In this document: positions 52,265 through 59,618 of the stretch, one piece after another
Numbering within the stretch: the first letter of the stretch is position 1
Layout: every line of letters begins with the position of its first letter
Assembly (NCBI GenBank): GCA_963787645.1
Contig: CAWBDS010000003.1
Coordinates: 1-64,000 of the forward strand
Direction: 5' to 3'
Length of the DNA: 64,000 nt
Source of the DNA: Palsa-504 sp963787645
GTDB taxonomy: Bacteria; Actinomycetota; Actinomycetes; Streptosporangiales; Streptosporangiaceae
Made by a program: the position numbers and the translations under genes
The notes under the pieces: generated by a model
What the model saw: the letters and a program-made list of their open reading frames with translations, nothing else
What the model was told of the DNA's origin: nothing
Database searches by the model: none

Positions 52265-52913
52265 GCTTAGCCAGGGCCGGCTCGTCCAGCCGGGTCAGCG
52301 AGGGCAGGATCAGGTCGGCGAGCAGGTAGCGCGGGTCGCCGGCCAGCAGCGGGTCGGGGACGGCCAGGCAGGTCAGGCCCGCGGCCTTGGCCGCCACCAC
52401 CCCGGCCGGGGCGTCCTCGACGGCCAGGCAGCGGGCCGGGTCCAGGCCCAGGCGGCGGGCCGCGGCCAGGTACACGTCGGGGGCGGGCTTGCCTCGGGCC
52501 TCGTCCAGCGCCGTGCAGCGCACGTCGATGTCCAGCCCCAGGCGGGCGCAGACCGCGTCGATGAGGCGCTTCGGGGAGGAGGAGGCGACGGCCAGCCGGA
52601 GGCCGGACCGCTGGAACAGGGCGATGGCCTCGGGCACGCCGGGCATCGGCTCGCCGTCGCGGCTCACATACTCCACGACCAGGTCCACGATCCGGTCGGC
52701 GACCGCGGCCGCGCTCAGGCCGGCGCCGGGCGGGAGCCAGGCCGCGGTCATCTCGTCGACCCGGACGCCGGTGGTGGCCAGCAGCTCGGCGTCGGTCAGC
52801 TCGACGCCGAGCCCGGCGAACACGTCGCGGGCGGCCGCCCGCCAGACCGGTTCGGTGTCGATGAGCAGGCCGTCCATGTCCAGGACGACGGCCCGGACCG
52901 CAGGCACCGTCAA
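52245..52913 (-). CDS. HAD-superfamily sugar-phosphatase
   Basis: 222 residues, subfamily IA. VVLDMDGLLIDTEPVW (nucleophile and acid Asp, about 9-24), LAVASSSPKRLID, ARGKPAPDVYLAAAR with the Lys, and CLAVEDAPAGVVAAKAAG with the last Asp pair region. The DMDGLLIDTEP start is close to hexitol/2-deoxyglucose-6-phosphatases and beta-phosphoglucomutase-like enzymes. It is the last gene of the BtpA/FGGY kinase operon; the TTG start at 52913 overlaps the btpA stop, or a GTG two codons later may be used. Likely dephosphorylates a sugar or polyol phosphate of the pathway. Confidence 0.88.
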   Translation of the reverse strand: MTVPAVRAVVLDMDGLLIDTEPVWRAAARDVFAGLGVELTDAELLATTGVRVDEMTAAWLPPGAGLSAAAVADRIVDLVVEYVSRDGEPMPGVPEAIALFQRSGLRLAVASSSPKRLIDAVCARLGLDIDVRCTALDEARGKPAPDVYLAAARRLGLDPARCLAVEDAPAGVVAAKAAGLTCLAVPDPLLAGDPRYLLADLILPSLTRLDEPALAKLTLPMT

Positions 52914-53734
52914 TCCGGGACCGCGAGGGAGACCCGGACCTTGGCCGCGGTCTCGGTGAACCGGCGGGCCCGGGCCGGGTCGACCGGGTTCCAGGTGATG
53001 CCGTCGACCTTGAGGCTGGTGCCGACGATCACCGCGTCGGCGACGGGCAGGATCTCGGCCAGCCGGTCGGCCTGCACCCCGGTGTTGGCGAACACCGGGG
53101 TGTCCGGCGCGGCGGCCTTGGCCGCGCGCAGGTCGGTCATGTTCATGGCCACCCCGGCCTGCGGCCCGCTGACCAAGATCGCGTCCACGCCCAGGAAGGC
53201 GGCGCTACGGGCCCGTTCGGCCACGGTGCGGGTGCCGATCGAGCTGCTGAACTCGGGGGTGATGTTGTCGAACAGGGCCACGTCCGCGGCGCCGATCGCG
53301 GCCTGGTAGCCGGCCAGCTCGCCCAGGGCGGGCGAGATCAGGCCCAGGTCGCTTTCGTAGACGCCGGTCAGCACCTCGCGGATGAAGCTGGCCCCGGTGG
53401 CCCGGGCCAGGGCCAGGCTGGCTCGGGCATCCCACAAGATGTTGACCCCGAACGGGATCCGGATCGACGGGCGCAGTTCGCCGATGACCGCGGCCATCGC
53501 GGCGGGGATCTCCGGGCCCACGCTCAGCTGGTAGGGGATGTCGGCCTCGTTGCAGAACAGTACCCCGTCGAACCCGGCGTCCTGCAGCACGTCCAGGTCG
53601 CGGCCGACCACGTCGAGCAGGTGCGCCCGGCCCCCGGCCCGGTCGTGGCGGGGCCGCCCCGGCAGCCCGGGGAAGTGCACCATGGCGATGACCGGCTTCG
53701 TCGTGCCGAACATCTGCTCCAGCGATACGGCCAT
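52910..53734 (-). CDS. BtpA/SgcQ-family TIM-barrel protein (copy 1)
   Basis: 274 residues. MFGTTKPVIAMVHFPGLPGRP, DAGFDGVLFCNEADIPYQLS, IPFGVNILWDARASLALARATG, FIREVLTGVYESDLGLISP and VFANTGVQADRLAEILPVADAVIVGTSLK are the BtpA-family blocks. The family is named for a cyanobacterial photosystem protein, but members such as E. coli SgcQ lie in sugar operons and are predicted nucleosidase-like enzymes. A paralog with the same blocks is at 57870-58685 in the same operon. The ATG at 53734 is preferred. Function in this pathway: perhaps cleaving an N-glycosidic or similar bond; inference. Confidence 0.9.
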   Translation of the reverse strand: MAVSLEQMFGTTKPVIAMVHFPGLPGRPRHDRAGGRAHLLDVVGRDLDVLQDAGFDGVLFCNEADIPYQLSVGPEIPAAMAAVIGELRPSIRIPFGVNILWDARASLALARATGASFIREVLTGVYESDLGLISPALGELAGYQAAIGAADVALFDNITPEFSSSIGTRTVAERARSAAFLGVDAILVSGPQAGVAMNMTDLRAAKAAAPDTPVFANTGVQADRLAEILPVADAVIVGTSLKVDGITWNPVDPARARRFTETAAKVRVSLAVPD

Positions 53735-53748
53735 GACCTGCCCCACTT

Positions 53749-54543
53749 TCAGCTTTTTGCCTGGACGAACTCTATGACGGCCCGGTTCCACGGCCCGGGG
53801 TCCTCCCAGAACGCGGCGTGACCGCCGGGCACCACCTGCCACACCGCGTCGGGCAGCAACTCGAACAGCTCGCGGGACAGCGCGGGCCGGATGATGATGT
53901 CGTCCCGCGCCGCGATGACCAGCGCCGGCGGGGCCAGCCCGGGGAGCCGGTCCCGGGCGTCGTGGTCGACCAGCGCGGCCATCTGGGCCGCGAAGGGCGC
54001 GGCGGGCTGGGCGGCATCGGCGGCTTCGGCGATCAGCTCGGCAACCCGGTCCGGATGCTCGGCGTAGAACGCCGGGCTGAAGATCCACGGGGCCTGGGCC
54101 CGCATCATCATCGGCATGCCCGCTGCGTCCGCCACTTCGGACCAGCTCAGGAACGCGGCCCGGGTGAACGGGTCGGCGGCGGCGAAGGTGTTGGCCAGCA
54201 CCACCGAGCGCAGGCCAGCCGGGTGGGCCAGCGCGTACTCCTGGGCGATGACGCCGCCCATGGACACCCCGCACAGGTGGAAGCGGTCCAGGCCGGCGGC
54301 GGTCACCACGGCGTGCAGGTCGGCGGCCAGCTGGGCGCTGGTGTAGGGGCCGGGCGGCGCGCCGGACCGGCCCACGCCGCGGTTGTCGAAGCTGACCACG
54401 CGCAGGCCCGCGGCCGCGAACGCCTCGGTCTGGTTGACCCAGCCCTCCAGCGGGTCGCCGACCCCGTTGACCAGGACCAGGGTGCTCGGGCCGTCGCCGT
54501 ACACCTCGTAGTACAGGTCGGCGTCGCCGGTGCTGGCGATCAT
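53749..54543 (-). CDS. Alpha/beta hydrolase
   Basis: 264 residues. VLVNGVGDPLEGW (oxyanion region), HLCGVSMGGVIAQEYALAHP with nucleophile Ser (about residue 93), acid Asp in VIAARDDIIIRP and His in VPGGHAAFWEDPGPW. Similar to 3-oxoadipate enol-lactonase and other lactonases, so hydrolysis of a sugar lactone is plausible here. ATG 54543 overlaps the stop of the TIM-barrel gene (TGATG). 14 bp separate it from the next gene, btpA copy 1. Confidence 0.88.
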   Translation of the reverse strand: MIASTGDADLYYEVYGDGPSTLVLVNGVGDPLEGWVNQTEAFAAAGLRVVSFDNRGVGRSGAPPGPYTSAQLAADLHAVVTAAGLDRFHLCGVSMGGVIAQEYALAHPAGLRSVVLANTFAAADPFTRAAFLSWSEVADAAGMPMMMRAQAPWIFSPAFYAEHPDRVAELIAEAADAAQPAAPFAAQMAALVDHDARDRLPGLAPPALVIAARDDIIIRPALSRELFELLPDAVWQVVPGGHAAFWEDPGPWNRAVIEFVQAKS

Positions 54544-55454
54544 CACATCTCCCGTTCGGCCAGGGCGACGCGCCACACGTCGGCCGAGGCGCGCAGGTCG
54601 GCGATCACCTGCCGGTCGTCGGCTTCGAACGCCGGGATCACCTCCAGGATCAGGAGCATGTCGTCCACCCCGGCGCTGGCCAGGGTGTCCAGGACCTGTC
54701 CCGGGTCCACCCGGCCGGCCGCGTGGTGCTCGGGGGTGAACGGCCAGTGCCGGTCGCCCAGGCCGTCGGACTGCTGCAGCTGCACCTCGGCGATCCGCGG
54801 CCCGAAGTGCGCCAGCCAGGCGTACGGATCGGCATCCGGGCCGGCGGCGCCGGACGCGAACGGATGACCCAGGTCCAGGCAGAGCTGGATCGGGGCCCGC
54901 ACCACGGACCGTTCGGTCAAAATATTCTCGATGAGGGCCATGGTCGACGGTTCACGGTCCGTGACCAGGTTCTCGACCAGCAGGTGATCCAGGCCGAGCT
55001 GATGGGCGTGGGCGGCCAGCTCGGCCAGGTTCTCGCGCAGGTCGGCCCAGCGCTGGGCGCGGGCGGCGGGGTCGGCGGCGTCGGGGACGCTCAGCGCGCC
55101 GACGTGACCGCCGACCGCGGTCGCGCCGAGCTGGGCGGTCAGGTAGATGGCCTCGCGGTACCAGCGGCGCGCGGCGGCCCGGTACTCCGCGTCGGGGTGC
55201 ATGAGCAGGTTGAGCGAGTAGGCGGCCAGGCCGGTGAACACGGTGCCGGCGCGCAGGCCGTGGCGGGCCAGGGCGACCCGGGTCTGTTCGGCCAGCCGGT
55301 CGCGGCCGGCCCGGGTGTCCGGGCCGTCCAGCAGGTCCAGGGACAGCTCGACGGTGTCCAGGCCGAGATCGTCGCGGACGATGGCGGCCCAGTCGTCCGG
55401 GCGCGGCCACCGCTTGACCGCGAAGCAGTTGTTGATGCCCAGCGTGACGCGCAC
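54543..55454 (-). CDS. Xylose isomerase-like TIM-barrel epimerase/isomerase
   Basis: 303 residues with the AP-endonuclease-2 / sugar phosphate isomerase fold. LGINNCFAVKRWPRPDDW at the start, GLDTVELSLDLLDGPD, ATAVGGHVGALSVPDA (His), HLLVENLVTDREPSTM (metal Glu), IQLCLDLGHPFASG (Asp, His), IAEVQLQQSDGLGDRHWPF (Gln, His) and LLILEVIPAFEAD (Glu), the metal-site set of ketose 3-epimerases. FrlC-type epimerases share this fold. Substrate unknown. GTG start at 55454, three bases from the end of the kinase gene, so they are co-translated. Confidence 0.9.
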   Translation of the reverse strand: MRVTLGINNCFAVKRWPRPDDWAAIVRDDLGLDTVELSLDLLDGPDTRAGRDRLAEQTRVALARHGLRAGTVFTGLAAYSLNLLMHPDAEYRAAARRWYREAIYLTAQLGATAVGGHVGALSVPDAADPAARAQRWADLRENLAELAAHAHQLGLDHLLVENLVTDREPSTMALIENILTERSVVRAPIQLCLDLGHPFASGAAGPDADPYAWLAHFGPRIAEVQLQQSDGLGDRHWPFTPEHHAAGRVDPGQVLDTLASAGVDDMLLILEVIPAFEADDRQVIADLRASADVWRVALAEREM

Positions 55455-55457
55455 TGC

Positions 55458-56915
55458 TCAGCCCCCCTTGGTCAGGGCCTGGTAGCGGCCGTACATCTCG
55501 TCGTACAGGTCGCGCAGCCGGGGGTCCGGCTCGGCGACCGGGCCGGGGCGGTAGGCCGCGTGGACCGCCTCGTGGACGTTTTTATAGATACCGGCGCCGA
55601 GGCCCGCCAGCATCGCGGTGCCGGCCGCGGTGGAGTCGCCGGGCACGCAGACCACCGGGATTCCGGTGACGTCGGCCTTGATCTGGTTCCACAGCGCGAT
55701 CCGGGCGCCGCCGCCGGAGACACGCAGCTCGGTGGCCTTGGCCGACGCGCGTTCCAGGGTCTCCAGGCGCGCTCTTACGCCGAACGCGACACCCTCGAGC
55801 GTGGCCCGGGCCCAGGCGGTGCGGTCGTGGCGGAGCGACAGGCCGGCCGCGGTGCCGCGCAGGGTCGGGTCGTCGCGCTCGCCGTCGCCCAGGACCGGGG
55901 CGAACAGCAGGCCGTCGGCGCCGGGCGGGGCGACCTGGGCGGCGTGCTCGATACGGGCGAAGTCGTCGCGGCGCGGGGCGCGGTCGTAGAACAACTGGGC
56001 CAGCCAGTCCAGGGCCTCGCCGGTGGTGTTCAGGCCGACTTCGGTGACGTAGCCGGTCTGGTCGACGGCACTCGGGTAGTGCGTGATGTCCAGGTCATCG
56101 AGCGGTTCGGGGACCACCGAGTTGAAGCAGCTCGAGCTGCCCGCCATCTCGCTGACCGGGCCGGGCCCGGTCACGCCGGCGCCGATCGCGCAGGCGATGC
56201 TGTCTCCCGCGCCGGCTACGACCGGGGTGTCGGGGCTGAGCCCGAGCGTTCTGGCCAGCCTGGGGCGCAGGCCGCCGATGACGCTCCACGAGGGGCGCAC
56301 CGCGGGGAGCAGGCCGGGCTCCAGGTTGAGCCCGGTCAGCAGCCGGAAGGCCCAGGTCCGTGCGCGCAGGTCGAGCAGGGCGGTGGCGGCGGCGACGGTC
56401 CAGTCGGTGCTGGCCTCGCCGGTCAGGGCCAGCCCCACGTAGTCCGCGGGCTGGCAGAACAGCCGGGTCGCCTGGAACACCTCCGGCTCGTGGATGCGGA
56501 TCCACAAGATCTTGGCCGCGACGTGGAACGCGGCGGGCAGGTGCCCGGTGAGCGCGTGCAGTTCACGGTCGCCGAAGCGCTCGCGGATGAGCGCGGCCTG
56601 CGCCGTGGCCCGGTTGTCGCGGTAGATCAGGCCCGGGCGCAGCGGCCGGTGGTGCTTGTCGAGCGGCACCACGGACGGGCACTGACCCGTGAGGCCGATG
56701 GCCGCTACGTTCTTGCCGTCGAGCTCGGCGACCAGGGCTCTCAGGGCGGACAGGGCAGCGGATGGCCAGCGGGCGGCGTCCTGCTCGGCGCGGCCCTCAC
56801 CGGGCAGGTCGGTCGGGAACGAGCGGCGGACCTCGGCCTTTGCGGTGCCGTCCGTGTCGAACGCCGACGCGCGGGCGCCGGAGGTGCCGACGTCGATCGC
56901 GATGAGGGTGTCCAA
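55458..56915 (-). CDS. FGGY-family carbohydrate kinase
   Basis: 485 residues, xylulokinase length. LIAIDVGTSGARASAFDTDG (ATP phosphate loop), GLTGQCPSVVPLDKHHRPLRP with sugar contacts, YRDNRATAQAALI, PVVAGAGDSIACAIGAGV (catalytic Asp and phosphate 2), ELRVSGGGARIALWNQIKAD (adenosine motif) and TAMLAGLGAGIYKNVHEAV. The family phosphorylates pentuloses, polyols or related sugars; the substrate is not predictable, but the epimerase, BtpA and phosphatase neighbours point to a ketose. TTG at 56915 is the only sensible start and lies eight bases after the metallophosphoesterase stop. Confidence 0.92.
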   Translation of the reverse strand: MDTLIAIDVGTSGARASAFDTDGTAKAEVRRSFPTDLPGEGRAEQDAARWPSAALSALRALVAELDGKNVAAIGLTGQCPSVVPLDKHHRPLRPGLIYRDNRATAQAALIRERFGDRELHALTGHLPAAFHVAAKILWIRIHEPEVFQATRLFCQPADYVGLALTGEASTDWTVAAATALLDLRARTWAFRLLTGLNLEPGLLPAVRPSWSVIGGLRPRLARTLGLSPDTPVVAGAGDSIACAIGAGVTGPGPVSEMAGSSSCFNSVVPEPLDDLDITHYPSAVDQTGYVTEVGLNTTGEALDWLAQLFYDRAPRRDDFARIEHAAQVAPPGADGLLFAPVLGDGERDDPTLRGTAAGLSLRHDRTAWARATLEGVAFGVRARLETLERASAKATELRVSGGGARIALWNQIKADVTGIPVVCVPGDSTAAGTAMLAGLGAGIYKNVHEAVHAAYRPGPVAEPDPRLRDLYDEMYGRYQALTKGG

Positions 56916-56923
56916 TTTTGTTC

Positions 56924-57877
56924 TTATCCGCGGACCAGCTGGGCGCCGGCCTTGTCCCGGTCCAGGGTGACGAGCGCGCCGTTCAGAGCGCCGGTGGAGT
57001 AGTCGCTGCCCGGGTTGATGACCATGGACTTGCGTTTTCCGAGGCGGCGGATGCCGGAGGACTCGTGGATGTGGCCGTGCAGGCCGAGCAGCGGCTGGTA
57101 CCGGGTCTCGACGTCTCGTACCGCCGTGCTGCCGACCGCCTTGTACTGCACCTGGCCGAGGACGGCCTGCACCCGCAGGTCGTCGTCGAGCGCCGGGGCG
57201 TCGTCGAGCTGGGTGTTGTAGGGCGGGGGGTGCAGGTTGAACACGGCGCGTTCGGGGCGGTCGAGCTTTTTGGCCATCATTTCGTAGGCCGCGGCCAGCT
57301 GGTCCTCGTCCTGCTCGCGGAAGGTGTGCCAGGGCGTCGTGTTCGCGTATCCCCAGCTGATCATCTCGTGGTCGTCGTCCAGCTGGACGACCTTGCCCTC
57401 GGCGTGGGTGCCCCAGGGGGCCTGGTCGAGCAGGCGGGCCAGCTCGGGCGGGTCGTCGTTGCCGAGCATGAAGAACAACGGGATGTTCTGCGGGCGCAGG
57501 CGGGTGTCGGCCATTTCGAGCCACTCGGTGAGGCGCTCGCGCATCAGCTTGCTGAACAGGTCGTCGAGGGTTTGGTCGGCCTCCATGGCCTCGAGCTCGC
57601 CGGGTTCGGCGCGGTAGGGGTAGTAGCCGTGGTCGGCGATGAGGCGTTCGAGTTCCTGGAGTTCCGTTTCGTCGGTGATCTCGTAGCGGGTGCCGATGAA
57701 CTCGCACAAGTAGCGATGGTTCGGCGCCTTGACGATCGACTGGATCGCCTTGCCGGCCACGTCGCCGCCCAGGATCAGCACCTTGGGCTTATAGACCTTG
57801 GTCGAGTTGAGGAACTTGCGGAAGCACAGGCTCGAGCCGTGCAGGTCGGAGACGAAGTACACCAGCGTTTTAGCCAT
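56924..57877 (-). CDS. Calcineurin-like metallophosphoesterase (locus B paralog)
   Basis: 317 residues, same length as the paralog at 25770-26723. Motifs: FVSDLHGSSLCFRKFLN (about 7-23), LGGDVAGK (about 36), MLGNDDPPELARLLD (about 140), FNLHPPPYNTQLD (about 215), LLGLHGHIHESSG (about 272) and INPGSDYSTGALNGALVTLD (about 290). All metal ligands are present. Operon position between btpA copy 2 and the FGGY kinase suggests a role on a phosphorylated or phosphodiester intermediate. Its start overlaps the btpA stop by eight bases. Confidence 0.9.
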   Translation of the reverse strand: MAKTLVYFVSDLHGSSLCFRKFLNSTKVYKPKVLILGGDVAGKAIQSIVKAPNHRYLCEFIGTRYEITDETELQELERLIADHGYYPYRAEPGELEAMEADQTLDDLFSKLMRERLTEWLEMADTRLRPQNIPLFFMLGNDDPPELARLLDQAPWGTHAEGKVVQLDDDHEMISWGYANTTPWHTFREQDEDQLAAAYEMMAKKLDRPERAVFNLHPPPYNTQLDDAPALDDDLRVQAVLGQVQYKAVGSTAVRDVETRYQPLLGLHGHIHESSGIRRLGKRKSMVINPGSDYSTGALNGALVTLDRDKAGAQLVRG

Positions 57878-58685
57878 AATTCGGTTCCGCTTTTCTGGCC
57901 TTGGTCGCGGCGGCCATGAACGCGGTCGCGCGGTCCGGGTCCACCGGGTTCCAGGTCACGCCGTCTCGTTTGAGGTGGGTGCCGACAATCACGCCGTCGG
58001 CGATGTGCAGGGTCTGGTTCACCGTATCCGCGGTGACTCCGGTGCTGGCCAGCACGGGGGTGCCGGGGATGGCGGCCTTGACGGCGTTCAGGTCCTCCAG
58101 GCTGGTGGGCAGGCCGGTGACGGGGCCGGTGATGAGCACGGCGTCGACGCCCAGGAAGGCGGCGGCGCGGGCTCTGTCTTGGGTGGTGCGGCCTTTGCTT
58201 GCCAGGGGGCTGGCGAACTCGGGGGTGATGTTGGCGAAGGTCTTGATGTCCTGGGCCGCCTTGAGGTCGCCGAAGGCGGGCCGCATGACGCCCAGGTCGC
58301 TCTCGTAGACGCCGGTGACCACCTCGCGCACGAAAGACCCGCCGGCGGCCCGGGCCACGGACAGGCTCGCGACCGGGTCCCAGACAATATCTACGCCGAA
58401 CGGCCGGTGGATCCTCGCTCTGAGTTCGCCGATCAGCGCGGCCATGGCGGCCGCGATCTCGGGCCCGGTGCTCAGCTGGTAAGGCAGGTCGGCCTCGTTG
58501 CAGAACAGCAGGCCGTCCACGCCGGCCTGCTGGAGGATGTCCAGGTCGCGGGCCAGGGCGTCTTTTATTTGCTTTAGCCCGGGTGCCGCGTCGTGGCGGG
58601 GGCGGCCGGGCAGGGCGCGGGCGTGCAGCATGGCGATGACCGGCTTGCTGGTGCCGAACAGGTCGTGGAGCAGGGTGCTCGTCAT
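57870..58685 (-). CDS. BtpA/SgcQ-family TIM-barrel protein (copy 2)
   Basis: 271 residues. LFGTSKPVIAMLHARALPGR, QAGVDGLLFCNEADLPYQLS, PFGVDIVWDPVASLSVARAAG, FVREVVTGVYESDLGVMRP and IADGVIVGTHLKRDGVTWNPV align with copy 1 (52910-53734) along the whole length. Differences cluster in the middle (ASKGRTTQDRARAA against GTRTVAERARSA). Two copies in one operon suggest successive or stereospecific steps, or a hetero-oligomer. It overlaps the DeoR regulator by ATGA and the metallophosphoesterase by eight bases. Confidence 0.9.
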   Translation of the reverse strand: MTSTLLHDLFGTSKPVIAMLHARALPGRPRHDAAPGLKQIKDALARDLDILQQAGVDGLLFCNEADLPYQLSTGPEIAAAMAALIGELRARIHRPFGVDIVWDPVASLSVARAAGGSFVREVVTGVYESDLGVMRPAFGDLKAAQDIKTFANITPEFASPLASKGRTTQDRARAAAFLGVDAVLITGPVTGLPTSLEDLNAVKAAIPGTPVLASTGVTADTVNQTLHIADGVIVGTHLKRDGVTWNPVDPDRATAFMAAATKARKAEPNYG

Positions 58686-59458
58686 GGCGTGCGGACCTTG
58701 ATCACCTCGACGCCGACTCGTTCGATGAGCTCCAGTTCGGTCGTGTCGGCGTTTTGATCAGTGACGATGACCGAGACGTCTTTGATGGGCGCGACCGTGC
58801 TCAGGGCCACGTCGCCGAACTTCGAGCCGTCGGCCAGCACCATGATCTGCCGGGTTCGCTCCAGCGCGGCCCGGTTGACCCCGGCCTCGCCGTCGTCCAG
58901 GTCGGTGACGCCGAACTTTGCCGATACGCCCGCCGCGCCGATCACCGCGACGTCGGTGTTGTAGCGCTGCACGCACTCCACCGCCGACGGGCCCACGCAG
59001 TTGAGCTCGTCCTGGCGGACCAGGCCGCCGACGATGATCACCTGCACCCTTCTGGTGCCCAGCAGGCTGGCCACGACCAGCGACGGCGTGATGACCAGCA
59101 GGTCCTCGCGCGGGCGGGTCAGGCGGGCGAACTGCTCGACGGTGGAGCCGACCCCGATGTACATGACCCGGGCGTCGGCGGTCAGCTCCGCGGCTTGCAG
59201 GGCGATCTGACGTTTTTCCTCGGCGTGGTGGAGCATCCGGGCGTTCTGGCCGACCTCGAAGGTGCCTGGCGCGCGGACGACCCGGGTGGTGGCGCCGCCG
59301 TAGGTGCGGCGCACGAACCCGTCGCGGTCCAGCAGGCGCAGGTCCCGGCGGATGGTCATCTCGGACACACCGAAGTCGCGGGCCAGGCTGCTGACCTCGA
59401 CCGCCTGGTCAGCCGCGAGCCGCTCCAGGACCTTGATGCGCCGCTCGACCGCAAGCAT
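58682..59458 (-). CDS. DeoR-family transcriptional regulator
   Basis: 258 residues. N-terminal DeoR helix-turn-helix: RRIKVLERLAADQAVEVSSL, ARDFGVSEMTIRRDLRLLDRDGFVRRTYGGA (recognition helix around 30-45). The C-terminal sugar-phosphate-sensing domain has VMYIGVGSTVEQFARLTR, LVVASLLGTRRVQVIIVGGLVRQDELNCVGPSA and IMVLADGSKFGDVALSTVAPI. DeoR repressors usually respond to a phosphorylated intermediate of the pathway they control. First gene of the eight-gene operon and divergent from the APC permease, with direct repeats in between that are candidate operators. Confidence 0.94.
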   Translation of the reverse strand: MLAVERRIKVLERLAADQAVEVSSLARDFGVSEMTIRRDLRLLDRDGFVRRTYGGATTRVVRAPGTFEVGQNARMLHHAEEKRQIALQAAELTADARVMYIGVGSTVEQFARLTRPREDLLVITPSLVVASLLGTRRVQVIIVGGLVRQDELNCVGPSAVECVQRYNTDVAVIGAAGVSAKFGVTDLDDGEAGVNRAALERTRQIMVLADGSKFGDVALSTVAPIKDVSVIVTDQNADTTELELIERVGVEVIKVRTP

Positions 59459-59475
59459 CCTTGCTGTCCCAACCC

Positions 59476-59503
59476 TGCCTAAGTGACCACAGTGCCTAAG
59501 TGA
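59476..59503. promoter_or_regulatory. Direct repeats, candidate DeoR operator
   Basis: TGCCTAAGTGA occurs at 59476-59486 and 59493-59503, 17 bp apart, in the 160-bp AT-richer gap between the divergent deoR and permease genes. TTGACG near 59534 could be a -35 for the permease. Placement and spacing fit an operator controlling both directions. Confidence 0.5.
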
Positions 59504-59618
59504 ACATTATGGTGACCGGTTTTGTCCGATGTCTTGACGGTATTAGACGTTTGTGTTCGACTTAATCAGCGCTCAGACGGCCTGTCAAGCTGCGCGTTTA
59601 TCCGGCCCAGGAGGGTTC

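Noticed and set aside
52910..58685. BtpA proteins as photosystem I biogenesis factors
   Set aside because: No photosynthesis genes are present; context is a sugar-type operon, so the family name is misleading here.
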